The notes beneath the pieces are model-generated. The model searched no databases. It saw only the letters and a list, made by a program, of their open reading frames with translations, and was not told the DNA's origin. This document shows positions 25,776 through 34,403 of a DNA stretch of 64,000 nt, piece by piece. Each line of letters begins with the position of its first letter. Within the stretch, counting starts at the first letter, position 1. The position numbers and the translations under genes are program-made. This DNA comes from an uncultured Clostridia bacterium (GTDB lineage: Bacteria; Bacillota; Clostridia; Oscillospirales; Ruminococcaceae), in NCBI GenBank assembly GCA_947089135.1, contig CAMUJF010000001.1:194173-258172 (forward strand). Reading direction: 5' to 3'.

Positions 25776-26555
25776 ATGGGGTACGATCATCTCAGGATAA
25801 AGAGCAACGCAAAGCTTTTCTTCAAAAACAATGCGGGCAGTTCAATACTTGCGATGCTTATGACTTTTGGTATAGTCTACGGAGCAAGCATGGCTTTAAG
25901 CGCCTTGATATACACTGTTGATGTTATACTTATGCTCGCGCTGGGAATAGGCATTGCGGGCATTGGCGGAGGATCGGAAGGTGCAGGCGCGGCATTTGCC
26001 GGATTTGCGGTTGCTCTTTTGTACGGTACTTCTGTAATTGTCGGCATTGTTGTGGGAGAGCTTTCCTACGTATTGATGATGGGTGTTATGGACTGGTTCA
26101 GGCGGTCTATACGAGAAAAAACCTCTCTGAAAGAGGTTTTCCGTCCGTTCGGGCGTGGCAGGTTCTGGAGCAGTCTGGGTACCTGCGCTCTTATGCAGCT
26201 TTACACATTTTTATGGAGCCTGCTTTTTGTGGTACCGGGGATAATCAAAAGCTACAGCTACTCCATGACAATGCTCATAAAGGCTGAAAACCCCGAGATA
26301 TCTCCGTCGCGGGCTATTGAGCTGAGCAGTATTATCACTGACGGACACAAGGGCGATTTGTTTTATCTGAGCCTCAGCTTTTTGGGCTGGTTCCTGCTTT
26401 CGGCGGTCACGTACAATATTTTGGGAATAGTTTATGTTTACCCGTATTTTTACGCCGCCCGTGCGTTTGCTTATGAAGAGATAAAGGCGGACGCGGCTGC
26501 AAGGGGCGTTATCGACATTCGGGAAATATCCCCCGGCGCTTACTGTGCATATTGA
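25776..26555 (+). CDS. DUF975 family membrane protein
   Basis: 259 residues with four to six membrane segments. The DUF975 features are an N-terminal amphipathic RIKSNAKLFFKNN, the central DWFRRSIREKTSLKEVFRPF, and LLFVVPGIIKSYSYSMTM then AENPEISPSRAIELSSIITDG(H)KGDLF. The role is unknown; proteins of this family are common in Firmicutes membranes. ATG 25776 has GGGGGTA upstream. A terminator follows. Confidence 0.88.
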   Translation: MGYDHLRIKSNAKLFFKNNAGSSILAMLMTFGIVYGASMALSALIYTVDVILMLALGIGIAGIGGGSEGAGAAFAGFAVALLYGTSVIVGIVVGELSYVLMMGVMDWFRRSIREKTSLKEVFRPFGRGRFWSSLGTCALMQLYTFLWSLLFVVPGIIKSYSYSMTMLIKAENPEISPSRAIELSSIITDGHKGDLFYLSLSFLGWFLLSAVTYNILGIVYVYPYFYAARAFAYEEIKADAAARGVIDIREISPGAYCAY

Positions 26556-26617
26556 GAGTGTGTTTGCCGTCCGGCTGTTTAACTGTATTATATCCGTTTC
26601 AATTGTTTGATTTGTTT

Positions 26618-26646
26618 CAGTCTCCCGGCTGTCTGTCGGGAGACTG
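26618..26646. terminator. Terminator after the DUF975 gene
   Basis: Perfect 10-bp stem CAGTCTCCCG / CGGGAGACTG with a 9-base loop and a T-rich tail on the plus side, ending the arginine/DUF975 region. Confidence 0.85.
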
Positions 26647-26932
26647 ATTATTCTTTTCTCACGGTACTCAAATGTATTAAAAAATAAAAAATTTTTTAGG
26701 AAATAACTTCCTTTATATACAAACAGAATTTGGTTTATTAACAGTTTGTATAAAATATTTTGCTTTATTCCAAGATGTATAATTTAATATTTTTGTATAA
26801 TTTGCACAACACTATCCGCAAAAAAGCAGGTATTTTTGTCATGCAAGCAAAATGTTTGTGATGTTTAGGAAAAATTAATAGAATTATCATTAAAATTTTT
26901 ACGGTTTGGACGGGAAAATTTTTGCTTAATAC
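26647..26932. other. AT-rich intergenic region before the flagellar cluster
   Basis: No credible ORF. The segment is strongly AT-rich, with several TATAAT-like words (for example around 26778 and 26795), so additional or nested promoters are possible, but only the one nearest flgB has good spacing. Confidence 0.6.
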
Positions 26933-26961
26933 TTGTTTTTTTTTCGGAAATGTTATATACT
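26933..26961 (+). promoter_or_regulatory. Probable sigma-A promoter of the flagellar supercluster
   Basis: TTGTTT (26933-26938), 17-base spacer, TATACT (26956-26961). Start of transcription would be near 26968, about 70 bases before the flgB ATG. No sigma-28-type TAAA-N15-GCCGATAA match was seen. Confidence 0.6.
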
Positions 26962-27038
26962 AATATTAAATAAGTATGGATAAGTGTCTCCATTTTCAGA
27001 TTCGAGTCGTTTTACGACGGGAAAGGATTGGTACATAT

Positions 27039-27449
27039 ATGGGTCTTTTCGACAGCGTTACTCACAATCTCGCCGAACAGGCGCTGGACGCCACCTGGTA
27101 TAAGCAGCAGGTCATATCGCATAATATTTCCAACAGTGACACGCCGGACTATAAAGCAAAAACGGTCGAATTCGGTCTTATTCTCAAGGAGAAATGCAAG
27201 TGCCGTTACCATGCGGGCATCAAGGACGGTATCTATCACGCGGATAATTCTCCCATAGGCGAGGACGGCAAGCTTCACCTTACCGTAACTACCGGTTATG
27301 AGACGAATACCAATCAGATACTGGACGGCAACAACGTGGACATGGAAAAGGAGCAGTCGGCTCTGGCGGACGCTCAGTATCAGTACGGTACGCTGATGGA
27401 CTATCTGAACAACAATTACATGATGATAAGAAAGGCTGTCTCCAAATAG
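27039..27449 (+). CDS. flgB: Flagellar basal-body rod protein FlgB
   Basis: 136 residues; proximal rod subunit exported by the flagellar apparatus. Rod-protein N-terminus with ISHNISNSDTPDYKAKTVEF and C-terminal NVDMEKEQSALADAQYQYGTLMDYL. The ATG at 27039 has AAAGGA 11 bases upstream. First gene of the flagellar cluster, followed by flgC. Confidence 0.93.
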   Translation: MGLFDSVTHNLAEQALDATWYKQQVISHNISNSDTPDYKAKTVEFGLILKEKCKCRYHAGIKDGIYHADNSPIGEDGKLHLTVTTGYETNTNQILDGNNVDMEKEQSALADAQYQYGTLMDYLNNNYMMIRKAVSK

Positions 27450-27501
27450 TCTTGACGGCTTGCGGAACGATTACGCTGATTTTTGAAAGGAAGGTTCGGC
27501 T

Positions 27502-28002
27502 ATGGCTTTTATAAGTTCTCTTGACATTAGCGCGTCTGCGCTTTCCGTGCAGAGGCTCAGGTCGGATATTATTTTACAGAATATCGCAGAGCAGAATACA
27601 TACAATACCTCGCCGGGCGGCGATCCTTACTGCCGCCAGCTTGTTGTTGTCTCGGAAAAGAAAAGGTTCAGCGACGTGCTGGATAAGTACACGAGAATGT
27701 CCGAAAACAACACGGGCATAAGACACCGTTACGGCACATACTACCTCGGCAGGCAGAACCGCTTCAAAAACGCGGGCGTTACCGTTGCGGAGGTAATTGA
27801 GGACGACGCGCCTTTCGTTCCCGTTTACGATCCCGACAATCCCCTTGCGGACGAGGACGGCTACATCTATAAGAGCAACGTGGACAATTCCAAGGAGCAG
27901 ATGGATCTTCTTGCCACGCAGCGTTCCTATGAGGCGAATATTTCCGCCTACAAGGCTGTAAAAGCGATGCTCACAAAGGCTATGACGCTCAACGGAAGAT
28001 AA
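27502..28002 (+). CDS. flgC: Flagellar basal-body rod protein FlgC
   Basis: 166 residues, a normal length for a rod protein. N-terminal ISASALSVQRLRSDIILQNIAEQNT is a divergent form of the usual NIANANT motif, and the C-terminus SNVDNSKEQMDLLATQRSYEANISAYKAVK is typical. AAAGGAAGG precedes the ATG. Confidence 0.93.
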   Translation: MAFISSLDISASALSVQRLRSDIILQNIAEQNTYNTSPGGDPYCRQLVVVSEKKRFSDVLDKYTRMSENNTGIRHRYGTYYLGRQNRFKNAGVTVAEVIEDDAPFVPVYDPDNPLADEDGYIYKSNVDNSKEQMDLLATQRSYEANISAYKAVKAMLTKAMTLNGR

Positions 28003-28031
28003 CGCTTACATAAAATAAAGGAGTTCTTAAT

Positions 28032-28340
28032 ATGTTTATAGTACCTATCAACAGCTCTATGAGACCGATCGAGTCGCTTTTTGAGGACAATTCGGTTTCC
28101 GGCGTACAGGATCAGGATAACCCCCGGTTTTCCGACGTTTTCAAGGAGATATTCTCCGAGGTTCAGGAGACCCAGAGGGTAGTTCAGGAGGATTCCCTCC
28201 GCCTTGCAATGGGCGAGATCGACGATCTGCATACCATTTACAACAACATGACAAAGGCTTCCGTTGCGGTGGATACCTTCGTGGCTGTCAAGGACGCGGT
28301 GGTCAACGCTTACGACAGAATTATCCAGATGTCGATGTAA
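28032..28340 (+). CDS. fliE: Flagellar hook-basal body complex protein FliE
   Basis: 102 residues; links the MS ring to the rod. C-terminal DDLHTIYNNMTKASVAVDTFVAVKDAVVNAYDRIIQMSM-type helix is characteristic. AAGGAG lies upstream. It stands between flgC and fliF as in Firmicutes operons. Confidence 0.9.
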   Translation: MFIVPINSSMRPIESLFEDNSVSGVQDQDNPRFSDVFKEIFSEVQETQRVVQEDSLRLAMGEIDDLHTIYNNMTKASVAVDTFVAVKDAVVNAYDRIIQMSM

Positions 28341-28411
28341 TTTTACAGCCGGGCTGACCGGCAGCCGCCGGAGCACGGCGCGTATTACGATAAGGAAGGA
28401 AAATTCGGACA

Positions 28412-30040
28412 ATGGCGATGAAAGATCAGGCTGACAAGCTTGTAAAGTCTTTTACCCAGTTCTGGGAGGCTCAGGATAAAAAGAGAAGATTTGCGTACAT
28501 AGCGATAATCGTCTGCATTATCCTGGCTGCGATCATCATAACGGCGATCCTGAACAAAAAGGATTACGTCGTCCTCTATGAGGGTCTTGAAACTCAGGAG
28601 GCTGCCGAAATGGTCACTCTCATTGAGGATATGGGCTATGAGGCAAAGCTTTCGAACGGCAGTATTACCGTTCTCAGCGGTACGGAAAATACTATAGCCA
28701 TACGGCTTGCTCAGCAGGAATACCCCAAAAGCGGCTACGGCTACCCCAACCTTATAAACAAGGTTGGTATGACTACTACCAACTCGGAGATGGAGTTCTA
28801 CGAAAGGATAGACACGGAGAACAGACTCGGCGCTATCATAGGCTCCATGGATAATATCAGCAGCGCGGTGGTCACGCTGACTGAACCCGACCTCCAGAAC
28901 GTTGTCATACCCGCGCTCAGGCAGCCGCCTACGGCGTCGGTAAAGGTAACTTTGGACGGTATCGAAAAGCTTTCCAACAAGCAGATAGTCGGCATAAAGC
29001 ATATCATTAAATTCGGCTGGTCAGGTCTTACCGACGATAACATCATGATCGTGGATAATCAGGGCATACCTCAGCTCGAAAATATGCAGGACGAATACAA
29101 TCTTGTGCTTGAGGAGACCCGAAAGTTTGCTTTCAAGACCAAACTTGAAGACAGCATCAAAAACAAAATACTCGAAATGCTGATACCCGTTTACGGACAG
29201 GACGGAGTTTCCGTTGCGGTAAATATGGTGCTCAATTTTGACAGCAGGGTCTATGAGGATACCGATTACCAGCCGGAAGGCAACACCAATGCCGGCGTTC
29301 TTCAGCACGCGGACGCTCAGAACGCTTCGGGAAACACAACGGTCGACGGCGGCGTTGTGGGTCTTGAGGGCAATGCGGATGACACCTATCCTACCGGCAA
29401 CACTGACGGCACGGGCGCATGGACGGATGAATCCGTTTCCAATACATATCTGGTGGATACCTTTAAGGAGCAGGGTCAGAAGGTCGGCTACACTATAGAC
29501 GGTCTTTCCATTTCGGTAGCGATTTACCGCGACTATATAACGGAGTATGACAGAGAAACTCTTGTCAGACTGGTGGGAAATTCGGGTACGGTAAATCCCG
29601 ACGACTTCGACAGAGTCGTTACGATCGGCAACTTTCCCAAGTACGATCCCAATCTTCCCGATTCCGGCACGGAAGTCAAATACCTGTTCGGTCTTACCTT
29701 TAACCAGCTTATTCTTGTGGGCGCTATCGTACTTATACTCATTCTTGTTATACTTATTATCATGGCTATTCTTTCCGGCAACGCAAAGAAGAAGAGAAAA
29801 GCTTTCGAGCAGCAGATCATCGAGACCAGCGGTCTTGTGGCTGCGGACGGCGAGGAGCCTGTGGATACGTTCACATTCAGCGAGGCGGGCGAGCCTGTGG
29901 AGGTTCCCAGTCTTACAGACGATCAAATCGAGACAAAGGAAGTCGTTATCAGAAGAGAGATCAGCGATTTTGCGAAGTACAGTCCCGAGATCGTTGCTCA
30001 GCTGCTTAAAAACTGGATGAAAGAGGAGGGTGACAACTGA
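28412..30040 (+). CDS. fliF: Flagellar MS-ring protein FliF
   Basis: 542 residues. Membrane segments at about 28-47 and 433-456 enclose the periplasmic ring-building domains (YVVLYEGLETQEAAEMVTLIEDMGY, YPKSGYGYPN). The cytoplasmic tail ends with the FliG-binding region (SDFAKYSPEIVAQLLKNWMKE). The stop overlaps the fliG start (TGATG). Confidence 0.95.
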   Translation: MAMKDQADKLVKSFTQFWEAQDKKRRFAYIAIIVCIILAAIIITAILNKKDYVVLYEGLETQEAAEMVTLIEDMGYEAKLSNGSITVLSGTENTIAIRLAQQEYPKSGYGYPNLINKVGMTTTNSEMEFYERIDTENRLGAIIGSMDNISSAVVTLTEPDLQNVVIPALRQPPTASVKVTLDGIEKLSNKQIVGIKHIIKFGWSGLTDDNIMIVDNQGIPQLENMQDEYNLVLEETRKFAFKTKLEDSIKNKILEMLIPVYGQDGVSVAVNMVLNFDSRVYEDTDYQPEGNTNAGVLQHADAQNASGNTTVDGGVVGLEGNADDTYPTGNTDGTGAWTDESVSNTYLVDTFKEQGQKVGYTIDGLSISVAIYRDYITEYDRETLVRLVGNSGTVNPDDFDRVVTIGNFPKYDPNLPDSGTEVKYLFGLTFNQLILVGAIVLILILVILIIMAILSGNAKKKRKAFEQQIIETSGLVAADGEEPVDTFTFSEAGEPVEVPSLTDDQIETKEVVIRREISDFAKYSPEIVAQLLKNWMKEEGDN

Positions 30041-31050
30041 TGGCTGATGTTGAAGAGCTTTCCTATTTGCAGAAGGCTGCGGTGGTTATCACCTCGATAG
30101 GCGCGGAGAACGCCGCGGGCGTTTACAAGCGTCTCAACGACGACGAGGTCGAAAAGCTTACGTTTGAGGTATCCAGTCTGCCCTACATGGACATTGCTGC
30201 GGTGGACGAGGTACTGAACGAATTCTATGAACTGTGCCTTACCCAGAAGGTCATCACCGAGGGCGGTATAGACTATGCCCGTTCCGTTCTGGAAAAGGCT
30301 TACGGTCCCGAAATGGCTCAGAGACTCATGGACAAGGTTTCAAAGTCCATGCAGACAAAGGCGTTCGAGTTCGTCAGAAAGTCGGACTACAAGAATCTGC
30401 TTGCTATTATTCAGAACGAGCACCCTCAGACTATCGCTTTGGTGCTCTCATATGTAAACTCGGATCAGGCTTCGCTCGTTCTTCAGGAGCTTCCTAAGGA
30501 AAAGCGGGTCGAGGTCGTAGAAAGGATCGCCAAGATGGAGTCCGCTTCGCCGGAAACTATCAAGGCTATCGAATCCACGCTGGAGAGAAAGTTTGCGGCG
30601 GTGGTTTCCATGGATCTTACGGAGGTCGGCGGTATCAACTACGTGGCGGACGTCCTCAACAAGGTGGATCGCGGTACGGAGAAGTACATCTTCGACGAGC
30701 TGTCCACGAGAGACCCTGCTTTGGTTGACGAGATCAAAAAGAAGATGTTCGTATTCGAGGACATTCTTTCTCTCGACTCCATGTCCATTCAGCGTTTCAT
30801 CAGAGACGTGGAAACAAAAGACCTGGCGGTGGCTATCAAGGGTTCCAATGCGGAGGTGGCGGCTACGCTTTATGCGAATATGCCCCAGAGAATGCAGGAG
30901 TCCATTCAGCAGGAGATCGAATACCTGCATAACGTTCGTATGCGTGACGTCGACGAGGCTCAGCAGAGGATCGTTGGCATCATAAGGCATTTGGAAGAAG
31001 AAGGCGAGCTTGTAATAGGCAAGGGCGGAGAGGACGAGATCATTGCTTAA
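30040..31050 (+). CDS. fliG: Flagellar motor switch protein FliG
   Basis: 336 residues; rotor protein that contacts the stator. It contains the EHPQTIALVLSYV segment, the middle-domain GGINYVADVLN and the C-terminal torque helix FVFEDILSLDSMSIQRFIRDV with charged residues. Overlaps fliF by one base and fliH by 8 bases. Confidence 0.95.
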   Translation: MADVEELSYLQKAAVVITSIGAENAAGVYKRLNDDEVEKLTFEVSSLPYMDIAAVDEVLNEFYELCLTQKVITEGGIDYARSVLEKAYGPEMAQRLMDKVSKSMQTKAFEFVRKSDYKNLLAIIQNEHPQTIALVLSYVNSDQASLVLQELPKEKRVEVVERIAKMESASPETIKAIESTLERKFAAVVSMDLTEVGGINYVADVLNKVDRGTEKYIFDELSTRDPALVDEIKKKMFVFEDILSLDSMSIQRFIRDVETKDLAVAIKGSNAEVAATLYANMPQRMQESIQQEIEYLHNVRMRDVDEAQQRIVGIIRHLEEEGELVIGKGGEDEIIA

Positions 31051-32464
31051 AATCGTTAAAGGCTACGGCTATGGCTACGTTCCCGCCTACAGCGTGGGCG
31101 AGCCGGTAAAAATCGACAACACGGTATATATGCCCGGCGAGGACGAGGAGACAGGCGAGGTCATTTCCGCTGAGGAACAGCGCAAGCGTGCTGAGGAGGA
31201 AAAGGCCGAGCAGGAACGCCGCATAAACGAAGAAGTGGAATCAAGGTATTCCAAAATGCTTGCGGAGCGTTCCGCCGCTCTTGAACAGGAGCGTGCAAAG
31301 ATCCTCGAGGACGGCAGAAGCGAGGCTGCCACCATTACCGCCGAGGCTAAGGCGACTACTATGGCAGTCATGGAAAAAGCCAAGAGAGAATGCGCTATGC
31401 TCAAGGAGCAGGCGAGAAAAGAAGGCTATGACGAGGGCTTTGCCGAGGGTAAAAAGGATTCGCTGGACAAATACGAGAAGTACATAGACGCTTCGGGCAG
31501 ACTTCTGTCGGAGATAAATTCCCGCAAGGAAGCTTACTATGTTTCCTCCGAGGAGGAAATGCGGCAGACTGTTTTTGAACTGGTGAACAAGATCGTCCGC
31601 ACCGAGCTGAAGATAAATCCTCAGGTCGTTGAGGGTCTTATCGCCGAGGCTGCTAAAAATTTCCGCAACTCGGATTACATTAAAATAACTCTTGCCGAGG
31701 ACGGCATTACCGAAAGATTCAGGACAGACGAGAAGCTTGTAAAGGATATCATTCCTTTTATTCCCGAGGTGGAGATCGAGCTTGACGAGGACGCCGAGGA
31801 AGGTACTGTAATAGTTGACAACGGTTCCGAAATAGTTGACGCGGGAGTCCCCACTCAGCTTGAATTCCTTAAAGAAATAATGAGGACGACACGCGGCGAG
31901 GACAGCAGAAGCGAGGCCTTTGAAATAGCCTCTGATTCGGTACAGGGCGAAAGCCTTGAGGAGTCGGCTGCAAAAGCCGGCGAAGATGCTGCGGCAGGGC
32001 TGACAGAGACAGCAAGCGCGGGCGTGGCAGAGACGACAGAGACAGCAAGCGCAGAGACAACAGAGACAGCGGGAGAGGTTGAACTGACAGAGGCGGCAGC
32101 GGCTGAAGAGACGTACGCGGCGGAGACGGGCGCTATGGCTGTTGAAAGCGCGGCAGAGTCTGAGGATACCTTGCTTGAAGCCGAAGAGGAAGTTCCGCAG
32201 CAGGTCAATTTTGCAGACGTGATGGCTGACGTAATGGCGGGCAGGGCGGAGGAAGAGTCTGAACCGGCAGATACTGCGGAAACCGCCGAAACGGTCGTGC
32301 AAGACGAGGCTTTGGAAATTACCGAGGACAAAGCCGTTGCTCTTATGGCTGATCTGATGGAAGAAGCCAAGGCGACCGGCATTCAGAACGATGAACCGAA
32401 AGCTGCCGAGGAAAAAGTTCCTAAGCCGGCAAAAAGCCGCAAGAAAAAGCAAGCCGCGGAATAA
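31043..32464 (+). CDS. fliH: Flagellar assembly protein FliH with long acidic C-terminal extension
   Basis: 473 residues against a usual 230-270. Residues ~40-150 form a charged coiled coil (EEQRKRAEEEKAEQERR, then GYDEGFAEGKKD), and ~150-280 the FliI-binding domain. From about 290 to the end the protein is a low-complexity Ala/Glu/Thr tail with imperfect TETASA-type repeats, a segment VNFADVMADVMAGRAEEE, and a basic end KPAKSRKKKQAAE. TTG start at 31043 overlapping fliG by 8 bases, with GGAGAGGA upstream. FliH normally regulates the FliI ATPase. Confidence 0.88.
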   Translation: MLKIVKGYGYGYVPAYSVGEPVKIDNTVYMPGEDEETGEVISAEEQRKRAEEEKAEQERRINEEVESRYSKMLAERSAALEQERAKILEDGRSEAATITAEAKATTMAVMEKAKRECAMLKEQARKEGYDEGFAEGKKDSLDKYEKYIDASGRLLSEINSRKEAYYVSSEEEMRQTVFELVNKIVRTELKINPQVVEGLIAEAAKNFRNSDYIKITLAEDGITERFRTDEKLVKDIIPFIPEVEIELDEDAEEGTVIVDNGSEIVDAGVPTQLEFLKEIMRTTRGEDSRSEAFEIASDSVQGESLEESAAKAGEDAAAGLTETASAGVAETTETASAETTETAGEVELTEAAAAEETYAAETGAMAVESAAESEDTLLEAEEEVPQQVNFADVMADVMAGRAEEESEPADTAETAETVVQDEALEITEDKAVALMADLMEEAKATGIQNDEPKAAEEKVPKPAKSRKKKQAAE

Positions 32465-32491
32465 CGCGGCGGAAAATACGGAGTAACCCAT

Positions 32492-33811
32492 ATGAATTTT
32501 GCAGCTGTGCGCGAGGCCGTCAAGCAGGCGGATCTGTTCAGATATCAAGGCAAAATCGAAAAGATCATAGGTATGACCATTGAAGCTTCGGGTCCCGAAG
32601 CCAACATCGGAGACGTGTGCCGCATCTACCGCAAGGGAGAGGGCGGCAGAGTCTCGGACAGGTTCATTTACGGAGAAGTCGTGGGCTTCAACAATGGAAA
32701 GGTCATGCTGATGCCTTATACCGATATAGAGGGAATCGGTCCCGGCTCTATCGTTGACAACACGGGCAGACAGCTTCAGGTGGGCGTGGGAGACGCGCTT
32801 GTGGGCAGGATCATAAACGCTATCGGTCAGCCCATAGACGGCGGTCCTCCCATAGAGACAACGGAAAGCTATTCCATTGCGGGAGAGCCTGTCAATCCGC
32901 TGACAAGACCCAGAATAGACGAGATAATCCCTTTCGGCGTAAAAGCCATAGACGGTCTGCTTACCATAGGCAGAGGTCAGAGAATGGGTATTTTTGCCGG
33001 TTCGGGCGTTGGTAAATCCACACTGCTGGGCATGATCGCAAGAGAGGTGGAGGCAGACATAAACGTTATCGCTCTTGTGGGAGAGCGCGGCAGAGAGGTT
33101 TTGGAATTTATCGAGAGAGACCTGGGCGAAAAGGGCATGGCGCGTTCCGTGCTTGTTGTTGCGACTTCCGACCAGCCCTCGATGATGAGAAATAAATGTC
33201 CCATGACGGCTACGGCTATCGCGGAGTACTTCAAGGATCAGGGCAAGAATGTCCTGCTGATGATGGACTCCCTTACGCGTTACGCCATGGCGCAGAGGGA
33301 AATCGGTCTCGCAACGGGAGAAGCTCCTATCGCAAGAGGTTATACGCCGTCCATCTACACGGCTATGCCTAAGCTTCTGGAGCGGGCGGGAAACTTTGAG
33401 AACGGCTCTATCACGGGTATCTATACGGTGCTTGTGGAGGGTGACGACACAAACGAGCCTATTTCCGATACGGTCCGCGGTATTATCGACGGACATATTA
33501 TCCTTTCAAGAAAAGTGGCGGCAAGAAACCATTACCCCGCCATTGAGATACTGGAGTCGGTGTCCCGTCTGATGACGGAGATAACCGACAAGGAGCAGAG
33601 AGACGTGGCTTCAAAGATGAGAAATCTGCTCTCTGTATACTATGCGAACTTCGACCTTGTTTCAATCGGCGCGTACAAAAAGGGTACAAATCCCGCGCTG
33701 GACGAGGCGCTCCGCAAGATAGACAAGATAAACGCCTTTTTGCAGCAGGCGACGGACGAGGCGTTCTCCTATGAGGAAACGGTTCAGATGATGAAGAGCG
33801 CAATCAAATAG
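32492..33811 (+). CDS. fliI: Flagellum-specific ATPase FliI
   Basis: 439 residues; energises flagellar protein export. Walker A GIFAGSGVGKSTLLG, the Walker B region VLLMMDSLTRYAMAQREIGLA, and GYTPSIYTAMPKLLERAG are all present as in the F1-beta-like type III ATPases. A GGAG site precedes the ATG. Follows fliH by 27 bases. Confidence 0.96.
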   Translation: MNFAAVREAVKQADLFRYQGKIEKIIGMTIEASGPEANIGDVCRIYRKGEGGRVSDRFIYGEVVGFNNGKVMLMPYTDIEGIGPGSIVDNTGRQLQVGVGDALVGRIINAIGQPIDGGPPIETTESYSIAGEPVNPLTRPRIDEIIPFGVKAIDGLLTIGRGQRMGIFAGSGVGKSTLLGMIAREVEADINVIALVGERGREVLEFIERDLGEKGMARSVLVVATSDQPSMMRNKCPMTATAIAEYFKDQGKNVLLMMDSLTRYAMAQREIGLATGEAPIARGYTPSIYTAMPKLLERAGNFENGSITGIYTVLVEGDDTNEPISDTVRGIIDGHIILSRKVAARNHYPAIEILESVSRLMTEITDKEQRDVASKMRNLLSVYYANFDLVSIGAYKKGTNPALDEALRKIDKINAFLQQATDEAFSYEETVQMMKSAIK

Positions 33812-33882
33812 TACAGCATGGTTTGCGGATAAGGAAGTAAAAGTTCCGCAATTACATATATATTATATCCGGAGGGCTTAGC

Positions 33883-34323
33883 TTGAAACGTTTTGAATTT
33901 TCACTGAACAAGCTCATGGGCTACAAGCAGCAGGTGCTGGACAGGGAAAAAAATAATCTTGCTCATCTGAGACGGCAGCAGCAGCAGTACATGGACGAAA
34001 AACGCGCGCTGGAGGAAAAGCTGCGGAATTCCAACAGGGAGTTCTGCCTTAAATCGGCGCAGGGCATGACTATTATGCAGGTCAACGTTTTTAAAGGGTA
34101 TCATCAGACGCTTTCGGCTCAGATAAAGGAGTTGGAGGCTTCGATACAGACAATGGAAACTAAAGTCCAAAGGCAGCTCTCGGTGGTCATTGAGGCGACC
34201 AAGGAGGTCTCTTCACTGGAAAAGTTGGAGGGCAAGCAGCTTGAGGAGTACAACTTCAAGGCGGCTAAGGCTGAGGAACAGTTTATCGCAGAATACGTTA
34301 CGAACAGTACCTACAGAAATTAA
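33883..34323 (+). CDS. fliJ: Flagellar FliJ family protein
   Basis: 146 residues, almost entirely coiled coil (MKRFEFSLNKLMGYKQQVLDREK start; repeated charged heptads). FliJ is the export chaperone escort/central stalk for the FliI ring. CCGGAGGG precedes the ATG. Confidence 0.85.
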   Translation: MKRFEFSLNKLMGYKQQVLDREKNNLAHLRRQQQQYMDEKRALEEKLRNSNREFCLKSAQGMTIMQVNVFKGYHQTLSAQIKELEASIQTMETKVQRQLSVVIEATKEVSSLEKLEGKQLEEYNFKAAKAEEQFIAEYVTNSTYRN

Positions 34324-34403
34324 TTCGGTTTAAGGCGCGGGTACTCCATTTTACAGGAATCCCGTTCTTTAAATAAATATTTTATTGCAAAGGAGGGAAA
34401 AAT

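Noticed and set aside
26556..27038. Sigma-28 promoter for the flagellar cluster
   Set aside because: No TAAA-N15-GCCGATAA-like match; the best site is sigma-A-like, fitting an early gene cluster.
31241..33496. 751-residue open frame on the minus strand across fliH and fliI
   Set aside because: It is antisense to two clearly identified flagellar genes, and its translation is Cys/His/Arg-rich nonsense typical of shadow frames.
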